NCBI GenBank assembly: GCA_018902385.1
Contig: JABSSW010000003.1
Coordinates: 930,001-994,000 of the forward strand
Source of the DNA: Physcia stellaris
Taxonomy: Eukaryota > Ascomycota > Lecanoromycetes > Caliciales > Physciaceae
Length of the DNA stretch: 64,000 nt
Direction of reading: 5' to 3'
Part shown: positions 22,319 through 33,389 of the stretch, piece after piece
Layout: every line of letters begins with the position of its first letter
Position numbering within the stretch: the first letter of the stretch is position 1
Notes under the pieces: model-generated
Databases searched by the model: none
The model's input: the letters and a program-made list of their open reading frames with translations, nothing else
Told to the model about the DNA's origin: nothing
Program-made: the position numbers and the translations under genes

Positions 22319-23875
22319 ATGCTCTCCTACAACCCGGTCGATTTTGCTTTCCACTCTCCTGACAAAGGACATGACTTTGCCACCCAGCTTGAAGAGCCGT
22401 TCACTGATCTCTTTGACCATTATGTTGGCCAAGACTCTTCGTCGTCCAGCGACAACTTCAATGATATTGGTGATCTTGGACTCTTCGAATTTCCTAGCTT
22501 CGAGGACGCAGCTTTAAGTGGCAGTTACATTGCAGATCAGCCAGCATCCAATTTCTCACAGCCTCAAGGTGGACGATTACATCGCTCTTCCCGGATCGCT
22601 TTCCCAATCTCGCGATCGAGTGAGCCTGTTCTACAAAGGCGCCACCACAGATCCGCTTGCTTTGACAGGCCTACGGCTGCTATCTCAGGTACCGAGCTAC
22701 TCAGCTTGGAAGGGAAACTGCCACATCAGACCCCGTCAACACAGAAGCGGCCATCATTCTTAGGTACACCAACTCTACCATTACGTCGAAAACCTAAATT
22801 CACGCCCGAGAGCCTCCGCTTATCATCAAATCATCGGGTCTCGAAAACCGGCGCTAGCAACGGTAACGACTCTCCTACTATGATACGCCCATCACAGTAC
22901 CAGCGACAAGAAACCCCAGAATGGACGAATCGCTTCGAGCAGATCAGCCTCCAAACACCTACTCAATCATCAACCTTCAGCTCTCATGATCAGGGGTTGG
23001 GGCTTACTATACCACAAAAGCTGTCTCACAACGCTCGGCAGGTAGACCTGAACCAAACCATCCATCTCGAGGAGAACGAGAATACTTCCGAAAAAGTTGA
23101 GCCGGATTCTATTCGATCGTCGTTCGCCTTCCCTGCCGATTACAGCTTCGAGCAACACGCGCGAACCTCGAGCCAGACCCAGACCCCACTGCCCCACGGC
23201 CTCCCATCGGCCTGGACGCCTTTGTCGAAACAAGAAGAATTCGACTTCACGATATCACCGAAAGATTTACATCAAGACTGGTCTCAAGATATGATGAAAT
23301 CTGCCGGTTCGTATTATGATAATGCTGGGGCTATCCAGTCTGCACCTGCGCTATCTCAACACGACTCAACATTCTCTAATGAAAGTCATCTGGCCCAATG
23401 TAATCCTTTCGGGCAATTCATTAGTGAGGACCCTTCGGAAGACTATCTTGTCACGACGATGAATCCATTCCAAATGTCTGCCACGAATAGCTATTCTTCC
23501 GCTATGCCTACTGGCAACGCTAGGCACAGAGCTAGCACTCCTTCCTCTCGGTCTTCGTCTGCCTGTCCGTCACCTCCTCCCTCCGCAAAGCCGCCACCAA
23601 AGCCCAGAAAACGTTCGAAGTCTAGTCGTCGCAAGTCATCTGCGGGAGCCTTAAGATCGCCAAAATCCGCTGGCGCTTTGGGCTTTGTCAACTTTACACC
23701 AAGCGATAGCCAGAAGATACTGACAGGTGTTGCGCCGAGCGGGAGCTCAAAGACCAAAGCCAGGCGGGAATTGGAAGCCATCGAAAGGAAAAGGAGACTG
23801 AGTATGGCCGCTGAGAAGGCGGTAAAGGATGCAGGAGGAGATCTCGAAAAGCTGAGGGCAGCTGCCTTGTTCTAG
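22319..23875 (+). CDS. wetA: WetA-like conidial maturation regulator
   Basis: Developmental regulator acting late in the brlA-abaA-wetA cascade; it controls spore wall maturation and trehalose storage. Most of the protein is Ser/Pro/Gln-rich and disordered, as in other WetA proteins. The diagnostic part is the C-terminus: a Ser/Arg/Lys-rich patch (PKPRKRSKSSRRKSS), then GFVNFTPSDSQKILTGVAPS, then GSSKTKARRELEAIERKRRLS and a GGDLEKLR tail, the conserved WetA C-terminal DNA-associated region. Single exon, 518 aa from this ATG. In-frame ATGs also occur at 22220 and 22304; I prefer 22319 because it has A at -3 and because the extra N-terminus is hydrophobic. Confidence 0.85.
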   Translation: MLSYNPVDFAFHSPDKGHDFATQLEEPFTDLFDHYVGQDSSSSSDNFNDIGDLGLFEFPSFEDAALSGSYIADQPASNFSQPQGGRLHRSSRIAFPISRSSEPVLQRRHHRSACFDRPTAAISGTELLSLEGKLPHQTPSTQKRPSFLGTPTLPLRRKPKFTPESLRLSSNHRVSKTGASNGNDSPTMIRPSQYQRQETPEWTNRFEQISLQTPTQSSTFSSHDQGLGLTIPQKLSHNARQVDLNQTIHLEENENTSEKVEPDSIRSSFAFPADYSFEQHARTSSQTQTPLPHGLPSAWTPLSKQEEFDFTISPKDLHQDWSQDMMKSAGSYYDNAGAIQSAPALSQHDSTFSNESHLAQCNPFGQFISEDPSEDYLVTTMNPFQMSATNSYSSAMPTGNARHRASTPSSRSSSACPSPPPSAKPPPKPRKRSKSSRRKSSAGALRSPKSAGALGFVNFTPSDSQKILTGVAPSGSSKTKARRELEAIERKRRLSMAAEKAVKDAGGDLEKLRAAALF

Positions 23876-24287
23876 GCGGCAGCGAGATGTAGTTATTTTG
23901 TACAGAGAGATACTCAGCGTAGAGAAGATACCCCCAATCATGAGTTTTTTGGTCAAAAGCAAATCTTGATCCCTGCGACCCGTGACTGCTGTTTCCCATT
24001 GTGTGGTGTGGTACGATTTTGCCTTTATGCATCGCCACCTATATTTATTGTGAAAAATCGCGTATGCGCCTATGGCACAAATCATACAAATTAGACATGA
24101 AGAAATCATCATCATCATCAGCTTCGGAATTCGTCCCCAGTAACCGCAGGTCTGTCAGGGCATACTTTATGTAAGATAAAGCTTCCGATATCATGCAAAC
24201 GGCCCTCCGGCCATGGAGAAGGCCATTCGAGCCACAGATGAAATATCTGGGAGCAGCGTATATTCTTTGTGTCTTAATCTTAACGTC
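23876..24287. other. Convergent 3' flank, no gene
   Basis: 412 bp between the wetA stop and the end of the convergent complex I assembly factor gene. AT-rich, with a short CATCATCATCATCA tract at 24106-24119. Nothing else seen. Confidence 0.4.
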
Positions 24288-24951
24288 TTACCTTTCTACC
24301 CGTCCAGGACTCCAGGCTTCAGGCTTCCAATCCTCGCCAGCTCTGCCCTGCCTGACCTTCCACGGATTTTCCTTGCTCTTCTCTCCGCCTTCTCTTTTCT
24401 TTTTCTCGACGGCCTCCTGTCTTTCAGCTTCAGTGACCCCTTTCCCCTCACCAGTCTCGCCCTTCTGCCCCACCGTCCCCCTTATCTCCCCATCCCCTAT
24501 AGCTAATTCCTGATTTCCCCTCCTTGGCTTATCGAGCACAGAAGGCTTAGCAGCCCATCGCTCATCCGCTGCGCGAGCAAGTTGCTTCAGGTTTGCCTGC
24601 CTCTGCACGTCATATTGGAGTTCTGGAAGGGAAGGAGGCTCGGGGCGGGTGTAGCGCAGCCATTGATGCCATTGAGGTGGGATTTGAATGTCAGAATAAG
24701 GTATGCGTGGATTATTTTGCATTATACGACGAGGGCGAGCCGACAAGGTGGGGCGGAAGAACCAGTATTTGTTCCCGGCAAGATCCAGACCTGGCACGAG
24801 CTTTAGCATACTCACCGCAATGGCAGCGGAAAGTAGGGAGCTGTAGGAGGGATCGGGGAGGTCTACCGGCAAGCCAGTGTTTTCGCCATGGGAGTCGGAG
24901 AGCTTTCCATCTGTTGTATAAGCGGGACAAGGGAGATAATATAGAAGACAT
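24288..24951 (-). CDS. NDUFA12-like complex I assembly factor (N7BML/NDUFAF2-type)
   Basis: Mitochondrial protein of the NDUFA12 superfamily that assists NADH:ubiquinone oxidoreductase assembly. Exons 24867-24951 and 24288-24790 (intron 76 nt, GTAGAC...CCAG) give 195 aa. The start MSSILSPLSRLYNRWKALRL is an amphipathic presequence-like helix. The junction encodes LAGLDLAGNKYWFF, the superfamily's signature, where paralogues read DxxGNxYYE. Next come the Arg-rich RPRRIMQ, IPPQWHQWLRYTRPEPPS and QANLKQLARAADERW blocks, then a charged Lys/Glu-rich tail. The longer frame starting at 25043 reads through the intron and should not be used. A structural NDUFA12 subunit would be shorter and lack the tail, so assembly factor is the better call. 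Confidence 0.85.
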
Positions 24952-25297
24952 GGGGAGCAGCTGATGAATCGTAGATTGAAGGGTATCTCGACTATGACGG
25001 CGTGGGAAACCGTAGACTTTGGGGGCTCTGCGGAGGGCGTCATGGTGCGCTAGTGGGGTTGGCGAACCGTGGGGAATGCAACACGGTGCCAGCACCGCTG
25101 CAAAATGCTTACGCAGCGTTATCCTTGATCAGGTTTAATTGAACATACACACTGCAAATTCTCCCTAGATTCGTTAGTATGGGAAGATTGTGGCGACGCT
25201 GTACACCCAAGACCCTCAGACATCTCTGTTCAGCACCAACACCCATTCAATAGTTAAAGTAATTCGTCTTTAACCTACCGAGTCAGCCTTGAGAAAC
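24952..25297. promoter_or_regulatory. Divergent promoter region, complex I factor and calponin-homology gene
   Basis: 346 bp between divergent start codons. No motif recognised. Role inferred from position. Confidence 0.35.
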
Positions 25298-27392
25298 ATG
25301 GCTTCTGTATCGTCGCTTGACAAAGACCTTCGGAACTTACGTCTCGGGAGATACACTCCTCAAGCTGCAGAAGAAGTCCGTAGATGGATTGAGGGTACCT
25401 TGGGCGAGCCTATGGCCCCGGGAGATCTTCTGGACGCTCTCAAAGATGGTACCGTTTTATGCAAGTATGAGCTACGTGACTGTTGCGAGAAGAGGATCAC
25501 ATGCTGACAGATTACATCCCAGGCTTGTCAACCTTGCGACAGGACCGCCAGGTGTTCGTTTCAAGCCGTCCCCAATGCCTTTCGTCCAAATGGAGAACAT
25601 ATCCCACTTTCTTCGAGCCTGCCAGTCGCAGCCTCTGAATCTTCAATCCCACGATATTTTCCAAACAGTGGATCTATATGATAAGAAAGACCCCGCGCAA
25701 GTCCTGCAGTGTATCAGTGCTTTTAGTAGACGAGCACATGAGACCGCACCGGATCGGTTCTCAAGTACAATTGGAGGCAAGAGCAAAGTTGGCCCCATGA
25801 GCCCCCAGAGTACTGGGGGCTTCTCAGCTAGCGGAAGCAGTTACTCGCGGCCCAGGGGTATCAGCAATTCTAGCGCTGGAAGCTCTGCAACTCCAATTCC
25901 GCCATCAAGAACCGGAGGTCGACGAAGTCCAACAAGGTCTTCGGATTCTACCTCGTCGATCAATGGTGGTTTGCTGAGTTCTCCTTCCGGGAACGTCAGC
26001 AGCTGGAGTCGGAAGACAGACGAAGGGGCGACAACTCCGGCTTGGAACATCCATCAATATGGGTACATGGGAGGTGCGAGTCAGGGCAACCAGGGCATTA
26101 GTTTCGGTGGCAGACGTCAAATCACCACTCCTGCACCAAAAGTCCCAAGTCTAGCGGAGAAGGAAAGGAGACGACGCGAGGAAGAGGCTGAAGCAGAACG
26201 ATTGCGATTGCAAGCCGAGGAGACCGAACGGAAACGGCGTATTGAACGAGAAGCTGAAGAAGAACGAGAGCGAGTTGCAGAGCAGGAAAGATGGGCAGAA
26301 GAAACAAGAAAGCAGAGAGAAACCGAGCAGAAACGTCTAGAGGAGGAGAAGCGACGATGGGAGGAAGAGGAGCGAAAATGGCAGGAAGAAGAGGAAGCTA
26401 GGGCGCGAGAGGAGCGAGCTGCAGAGGCAAGGCTTGAGCGCGAAAGGAAGCAAAAGCGAACCGAAAGCGACTCCAGATTGCAAGGTCAATTTCTAAGTCA
26501 GTACCAGGCCGAGCAACATAGGCTACCTGTGAAATCGACGGGTGAGGACCAAGAGCGGATCGCCGAGCGTGAGCGCGTCAAAGAGCTCGAGAAAGAGCTT
26601 GAAAAGGCCAAAGAACGAGAAAGACAGTACGAGCGTGAGCGTCAGGAAAGGCTGGCTTCGGATCGTGGCCGATCACAACTCGATTCCTCGCTATCGGATG
26701 GTGGAACTCGTTCACGCAGTAGACCTCTTCCTACCGCACCCACAAAGCCACAGAATGCAGAAGACTCATGGAAGGCCAATGAAAGAGACACCCTTCGCCA
26801 GGAGTGGTCCAAATATAATGGTGACAGCGAACCACCAGGCCCTGAACTCCCACAAGCCCCTCCACAACCTCCGCGTCCCCTACCCAGTCCAGCACCATAC
26901 CAGCAACCAGCACGAAACCTCCATACCCCGTCAGTCACACAATCCCGTCCTCCACCACCAGCCACAGACTCGCAGCCACCACCACAACCACCTCGACCAC
27001 TCCCCACATCCTCCTCCTCTTCTCTCCCTTCGCGACCACTTCCAGATCCAAATACCTACACACCCCCACCCACCACCTCATCACCCACGAAACAATCCTC
27101 ACCCACAAAGCCCTCCCCCTTCACTCCCAAACTCCCCTCCTCCCTCCTCCACCGCGAAATGGAACTCGACCGCCAACGCCAGCAAGAATGGGAAGAAGCC
27201 CAGAAAGCCACCAAAGAAGCCGCTGCCAGGGGCGTTGGTGCAGGCGAAGCTATAGGGCCGGCGGGGGAGACCTGGGATGTGCATCAGTATGGGTATCTGG
27301 GAGGGGATAGCCAGAATAATGTTGGCGCCGGTATTGGGTTTGGGGCGAGGAGGCAGATTATGGGGCCGAGACCGGGACCGGGGGGACGGTGA
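25298..27392 (+). CDS. Calponin-homology actin-binding protein with two calponin-like repeats (Scp1/transgelin-related)
   Basis: Actin cross-linking or bundling protein by family. Exons 25298-25464 and 25523-27392 (58-nt intron) give 678 aa. A single type-3 CH domain covers about residues 15-130: EEVRRWIEGTLGE, DLLDALKDGTVLCKLVN across the junction, then ENISHFLRAC and VDLYDKKDPAQVLQCI. A WNIHQYGYMGGASQGNQG repeat with GRRQI follows. Next is a roughly 200-residue Glu/Arg/Lys coiled coil rich in EERERV/EEEKRRWEEE units, then a Pro-rich region with PPQPPRPLP-type SH3 ligands. A second calponin-like repeat (WDVHQYGYLGGDSQNNVG...GARRQI) sits at the very C-terminus. Yeast Scp1 is only about 200 aa, so this is a much enlarged version. 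The start MASVSSLDKDL is the first ATG; the preceding TTG is not needed. Confidence 0.9.
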
Positions 27393-28203
27393 GTGAAGTT
27401 GGTGTATGAGACTGAGAGGAAGAAAGGGGAAAGGATAGGGGCCAGAGCCCCTGAGAGTGAGGTGTTCGTTGCTATTGGGAAGGAGGCTTATTGTTTGAGG
27501 ACTAATTACCTATGATATGGCTATCTGCTAGCTTTACGTATTTGCAGCGAATCGAATTAGCGTTGAAGGTCCTGATTCAACTTTCGTTCGAGTAGAGAAT
27601 GTGTAAGAACTTCTGCTAAATTCTGTGTCATCCGTCCCAGACAGAATTGAGTGCCGATTGCAACCCTACATCACAGCTTATATAGTCACAATATCCACCG
27701 AAATATGAATAAACAAACAAGTGCTTGAGTGGAGAAACATATTAAGCTCAAAGCTTTGTTTAATATTTTGTATTTTCGATTCCAAAGACGGGGTAGCCTT
27801 GGTCTGACGAGTGATCCCACACTATCTTCTTTCGGCACTCAATTTTTGTCTGGCACGAGAGCTTTCGTCTCGATCGCTTGAGTAGATTGACATGACGGCC
27901 TCGTGTATCCCCAATATGTCAACTTACAACCTGAAGACTGTCGAATTGACGAATTGACGTTTTGGTGATAGATCCATTAAGCCACGTGGAGAATTCCGTT
28001 GATAGAGCAATACTTTGTCCAAATCCAATTTCGAACCTCAATACCTCATTGGATGTATCAGAACAGGATAGCATCCTGTCAGCACTCGTAGAGCCATTTG
28101 ATGGATATCCACCCACAATGTTTAAAAATGCCCAGAACACCACGCTGATGCAGTATTATCACTCCAGCTATCCAGGATTCTTTTTGTTACTTCTTCCTAT
28201 CAT
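27393..28203. other. Convergent 3' flank, no gene
   Basis: 811 bp between the convergent calponin-homology and U1-C genes. AT-rich 27640-27780 is likely 3' UTR. Short open frames only. Confidence 0.4.
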
Positions 28204-29169
28204 TCATCTCCTATCCCCACCGGGTGCCCCTCCCCCACCACCACCAAATCCGCCAGGCGGCCCAAACGGTCCCCCACCCTGCGCCCCCGGACTCCCCGCA
28301 GGACCGGGACTCATCTGCGGCGGGAAGCCCCCCGGCATTGGGAAATTCGGCGGCATTCCGCCAGGCGGCGGGAACGGCATACCCATCGGCGCACCACCTG
28401 GTCCCCCGGCAGGACTTCCGGCGTTGGGAGGGAAGGGCGGGAAGGGCATACCGCGGCCGCCGGGTGGCGGGATGAAACCTGGTCCACCGGGACCAGGGGG
28501 ACCGCCCATAGGGAATGGGGGTGGTGGCATGCCTCCTGTGTGAGTGGAGAGTTAGCAATCCATGACGGTTAGAGGAATGTATGGAATAGGATGAAGGATA
28601 TCGAGATTAGGGAGGAAGAGTGGAAGAGAGAGACTGGATGCAAGAGAGAGCTTACCAGGAAATCCAAACGGCGGCGGCGCGAAGCCTGGACCTCCCATCG
28701 GTGGTCCCCCTTGAGGTGCGAGCATGGGATTCGAGCCTGACTCGCCGGCTGCGGCGTAGGAGTTTGTGATGCTGTCGATTACGGACTGGGCCTTTTCATG
28801 GCCGATTTCTGGGGATATGGCCTCTGGTCAGCTTCTACTTCCTTCAGGCAGTCCGACAGAGTACTACCACGGTGAGTGAAGGAGGTGGGTATCTTCAAAA
28901 CTGGAATATGCTATCCTCTCCTTGTGAAAGAGATTGTGAGGGCACGTACGTTGATAGTAATCCAGCACGTTTCTCTCATGATTGCGGCCACTGTTGTGCG
29001 CTTTCCGAACGCTCATGGAGTCGTGCGTGAGATAAACATCACAGTAGTCGCCTGGGCGTGGGTTAGTGGACCGATGGGAAAGACGAGGATTGGAGGCAGC
29101 TACAGAAGAGTGCTGGAACTGTCAGCAATACTTCAAGAGAGGGAACACTGTGTACTTATATTTAGGCAT
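28204..29169 (-). CDS. YHC1: U1 snRNP protein C (U1-C/Yhc1)
   Basis: Stabilises pairing of U1 snRNA with 5' splice sites during early spliceosome assembly. Exons 28950-29051, 28656-28808 and 28204-28535 are certain, giving the U1-C zinc finger ([20 protein letters not shown], then [13 protein letters not shown]), the helix [15 protein letters not shown], and a C-terminus made of Pro, Gly and Met. Introns are 28809-28949 and 28536-28655. The start codon at 29169 opens with MPKY, as in other U1-C proteins, but no GT donor nearby gives the phase needed to form the first zinc Cys with exon 2. The only simple fit is a 10-nt exon ending before ATAAGT. So the first exon is either spliced at a non-canonical site or carries a small deletion or sequence error. 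About 198 aa. Confidence 0.88.
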
Positions 29170-29744
29170 TGTCGTTAGGAATACGCATGCACGTTGGTCT
29201 GAGGTCAAGAGGGCTAGGTCGGCTTCAAAAGGAAGTGGTACATTTTGAGCTTGCGATTTTATATTTCCTAGGGCTAGGGTTGAGGCAAAACAGCGCTTGA
29301 GGTACACCTTGTACTCGAGGCATTGAATGATCGTGACAGGAGAGTGCGTTGGACGGTTGATCTTTGGTTCGGAGATGCAAAGCTACACGTGCGCATGATC
29401 AAATTTGGGCACTATTATGTCGAGGGAAAATTAGGAACTGGGTGGTAAAGGGTATATCAAGAACGTTGTCATGAGATTTTTTTGAACTATTTACAATTGC
29501 TATTATCTACAAGAGGTTATTCGAAGCAATCCGTGTGGTGCCATTGGGACTCTCCACGGCATGAACCAACGCCAGAAAATGAAGCTTCTACTGTCCCGAA
29601 GAAGCATGGGGACGAAACCCCCTAAGTCGCGAATGTCCGAATGCACAAGACCTCGAGTCCCGCTGTCGTGAATGCACTGTAGGTACAGTTACATTTGCAC
29701 TAACGCACCCGTATCATATTACCATCCTCGCAATCTCCAATCAT
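29170..29744. other. Intergenic, U1-C upstream flank and FLC 3' flank
   Basis: 575 bp between two minus-strand genes. It contains the U1-C promoter and the 3' end of the flavin-carrier gene. No motif recognised. Confidence 0.4.
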
Positions 29745-32158
29745 TCAATGATCGTACCCTGCACCACGCTGCCATGGACTCGTATTGTTCTGTTGCCTGT
29801 AACCGCCCTGAGGATGCGAATCCCCATAAGCTTGTTGCTGACCTCCGTAACCAGAGTACTGGTTGCGCATGGGGCTTTCAGCGCCATGGTTGGCGCCATA
29901 ACCCGAACGGGGATCGTCTGAATACTGGGTTGGCGTCCCATGGCGAGGAGTACCATCGCTGGGCAACATTTGCATCGAGGGATCAATAGGTGACCGTGGA
30001 GGCTCATTCCACCGCGAAGGGGATCTGTTCGAGTGTGCCGTCGATGGTGGAAGAGGAACACCTGCCGCGTCATGCTTTCCAGAACCTGAGGAATACGAAT
30101 CATCGTCGTCAAGGTCCCTGCCTTTGTAACCCGTTTGGGTCATGCCTCCTCGAGCTGTAGCCCCTAAGGCATCGAGTTCGGTATTAAGCTGGGATTGAGA
30201 CTTGATGAAGGAACCGCGGTCATCTCGCATCGGCTGGTAACGAGTGTCTGGATTCTTCGAGACAATAGCGTATATGGTAGAAACTAGGACCATGATCAAA
30301 AGGATAAGCCCGAAGGCTGCGTTGATAATGAAAAACACGACGCCCATAACGCCGGTTACAATGCCCTGTATTCGAGATCAGCCACACAGATTTGGTAGAG
30401 TGTTCATAGCAGTGACTTACAGGTTGGTTAAAGACAGCGGTAAATACAAGAAGGAAGATGACATTCAGAAAGTTGATAGCGGCAATCGAGATGTTGAATG
30501 CGTTGGTCTTCTTGTCCATCCACGGCCGGAAGATACTGACACAGATGAGGAAAACCGCTTCAATGATGACTAGTCCAATAGCTTGCACAGTTCCGTTCTT
30601 CTGTGCAAAAGCAAGGAAGAGAGACTTGACAAAGATGTGAAGTAACACAGGCATGATGAAGTAGTATGCCGTGGCTCGGAATTGGACATAGAGGAATCCC
30701 CATTTGTTCAGTGCAGAAGGGTCCGAGTAGAGAATGTATGCAGGATTCTTGTGCATGCTGACCGAGCGCTTTGCGATGCGATAGACCTTGAACGCAGCCC
30801 ACGAAAGTGATATCGTCATGGAGATGAAAAAGAATAAGGCCAGGACAACTTCGGCTGCCGAGTCTCTGACTGTCAATTCCCAAAGGCAGAGCACACAGAT
30901 TTGGGGGTAACCAATCAATACCTGAACCTCTGTTAGCATTGAACTTGCAATATCGATTATCTAGGCCTACCAAACGGAATAAGATGCCCTTCAGAACAAT
31001 TTTCCACCCATTTCGAAAGTCCTCGAACTTATCGCCTTTGAACCAGCCCGCCTTGACTGCCATCTCACAGAAGCCCTTGAAAAGAGCAACGCCGATTGCG
31101 GTGAAGACAACGAAGACCATGAAGAAGATTAGACCTGTCAAGAAGATGTTGGTAGGCTCAATATGGGCGCGAAATCCAACACGCTCAATGCCCTGCACGA
31201 CGACGGTTTTGGCGGCTGACCCAGTGCCAGCAGCGTCGTTGCTCCTTGGTGTAAGGTTCCTCCTAGCCATTTGGTCATAAGTACGTACCAATAGCTCAAA
31301 AGATTCGATTGCCCGCTTTTGCACCTGGACCGAGGCAGAACTGAGGTTCGACACGAGGGTTGACGGTGTCCCTCCAGTGGATCTTTGATACCAGGTACAG
31401 ATATCCTGCAGAAATCCTACCCTGATAATTCCCATAGTCCATTGAAAATTCTGAGTCCAAGATGCTACAATCGGTGGAAGAGGTACCCCAGTCATACCGA
31501 TTATGGCTTGAGATTGGAAAAACCCAAATAGTGATAGGGCATTTGCGGCCACATGAGCAGCAGTGTTGGAATGGCCCAAGCCAGACGTCACCGCCGAGGC
31601 AAGAAGTGCTAGACCAGCGATGACAGCTGTTGTCCACCCAACACCCTTCTGGTCCACTGTCTTCCCATTCGAGAGTTCAGCTTCTACACATGCAACGCTT
31701 TTGCTGTCCGAAGTTGTATTGACCCGAATCTTGACCAGACCATCCAAGTCGGGAACACCATACGCTATCGAAGGTATCTGTTTGACAACGTCCTGAGGGA
31801 TAGGAAGGTTGAACGGAGGTATCTGAAGAGGTCCGGCGTTCATAGGACACATTCCTTCCAACCCAGCTGTCTTGCACGGATTCAGAGTTGCCTGATAGGC
31901 ATTGAAGCCGTATGCGATGATCTGAAAGTCTGCGATGACATTTCCGGAGATGGAAGAGACTCCCTTCATGTTAACAAGAAGGCTTCCATTGTCTGGTGTG
32001 AAGACGACGTTGAAGAGTTGCGCTGTAAACAAGCCATCCTCCTGGCAAGGATTAAGAGAAGTCGAGGTAATAATACGTTCTGAAGCTGCCAAGGGTCCGA
32101 GTGTAGTGATCGCAGCAGCAACAAGCCAAAGTGGCTTGAAGAGGAAAGCTGGTCGCAT
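29745..32158 (-). CDS. FLC: TRP-like ion channel / flavin carrier (FLC family)
   Basis: Multi-pass ER or plasma membrane protein of the fungal FLC/TRP family, linked to FAD import into the ER, calcium homeostasis and wall integrity. Exons 30971-32158, 30421-30921 and 29745-30365 (introns 49 and 55 nt) give 769 aa. A signal peptide occupies about 1-27. Next is the luminal ML-like domain with paired Cys (SLNPCQEDGLFTAQLFNV, NPCKTAGLEGMCP). A TRP-like core of about nine membrane segments follows (GWTTAVIAGLALLASAV; FLTGLIFFMVFVVFTAIGVA; AEVVLALFFFISMTISLSW; FFIINAAFGLILLIMVLV). The tail is cytosolic, Gly/Gln/Tyr-rich and disordered. The ATG at 32158 is chosen over 32203 because it places the hydrophobic signal at the N-terminus. 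Which FLC paralogue is not decided. Confidence 0.92.
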
Positions 32159-33389
32159 TGCGAGACTCAGGAGGACGCCAGAGTACTCCAACTTATAAGG
32201 CAAATTAGATTAATGCCTCCTCTTGCCAAAAGGATATCTTCGCCGTCGCACCTTATCCAAAAGGGTTCGAGAGAGAGATATCGAGGTGAGACTGGGGTGA
32301 TGTGATGGGGGACACTGGTCTGGGGGGCAACGGCTAGTGAGAAAACAGGGAGTAGCGAGCGAAAAGCTGGATACCAGCCAAGTCGAGATTCTCTCTGCGG
32401 TCTATGAGTTTTGTGAGGTTGCAGAGAAGTAATGTAGTCAGGGATGACGGATATAGTAGAATCATCACAGTGCCTAGGGAGTGTATCGAGGAGTTGATGG
32501 ACAGATTGGAGTTGCGGCGTCAAGCAAAGAGGAATGTCGATGTCGGCGACAAGGAGATCACGCTAGTTTAGCGATGTCAGCTGGGATTTCCATTTACGAT
32601 TGCGCGTCCCTTGAACACGAACAACACGAGGACGAAGCGAGCGCGAATTATTTGGAATCTTTTGTTTGCATGAACTGAGTGATTCAAGTAGAATAATATC
32701 CCAGTGACTGCCCTACAACAACTGTCTCATCTTCACCGACCGAGCACTGTCACAGCCAAGCGCATTATTATTGAACGCAATGCTCCGACTTCGATCGCTC
32801 TCAACTACAGTGAGAACAACGTATATGGTATTGAAATCCCGAATTCAAGCACAGGGGGGATCATCTGGGCAATAATACTTGGCCTACGAATTTCGGTTTG
32901 CTTCAGCTTGGCTCGCTTGGTAAATCTTCATAGGTCCAGGCTGTGCAAACGCTCTTCGGCACGCTGCCCATTCTTGAAGGAGGTAGGTAGAACACTGACT
33001 GATACATCATGATTTTATTGGCTACATGGTAGATTACATCAAAGATTTCTCACCGCTCTGATAGACTTCGAAAGACAGGTGTAAAATGGTTGCAGAGCAT
33101 GTCACGCGACGCCTTGGATGCGCCTTGCTGAAATGCAGGTACCGATCGACGGTGTTCCAGCATGTGTAGTGAAAGCGATTACATTAATAATGAAAGGAAG
33201 ATATTTTGGGTAACTTAACGCTGGCCTGAGAGAGCGAGGAGTCGAGGACTGAGTGTGCGGCGAAAGCGGCTCGAGCGGGCAGCGTGCCGCGGACCTCGGA
33301 CTTTATGATAGCCATCGTCTAGTTTTTCTTAGCACAACTCTACGAAATCTGAGATATTGTCCATTTCAGAACAATAGAATATTGTCGCA
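32159..33389. promoter_or_regulatory. Divergent intergenic region upstream of FLC and HAS1
   Basis: 1.23 kb between divergent start codons. Short open frames up to 118 codons have no motif. Both promoters must lie here. No specific site recognised. Confidence 0.35.

Noticed and set aside
28224-28543. Pro/Gly-rich plus frames
   Set aside because: Antisense of the Pro/Gly/Met-rich C-terminus of U1-C.
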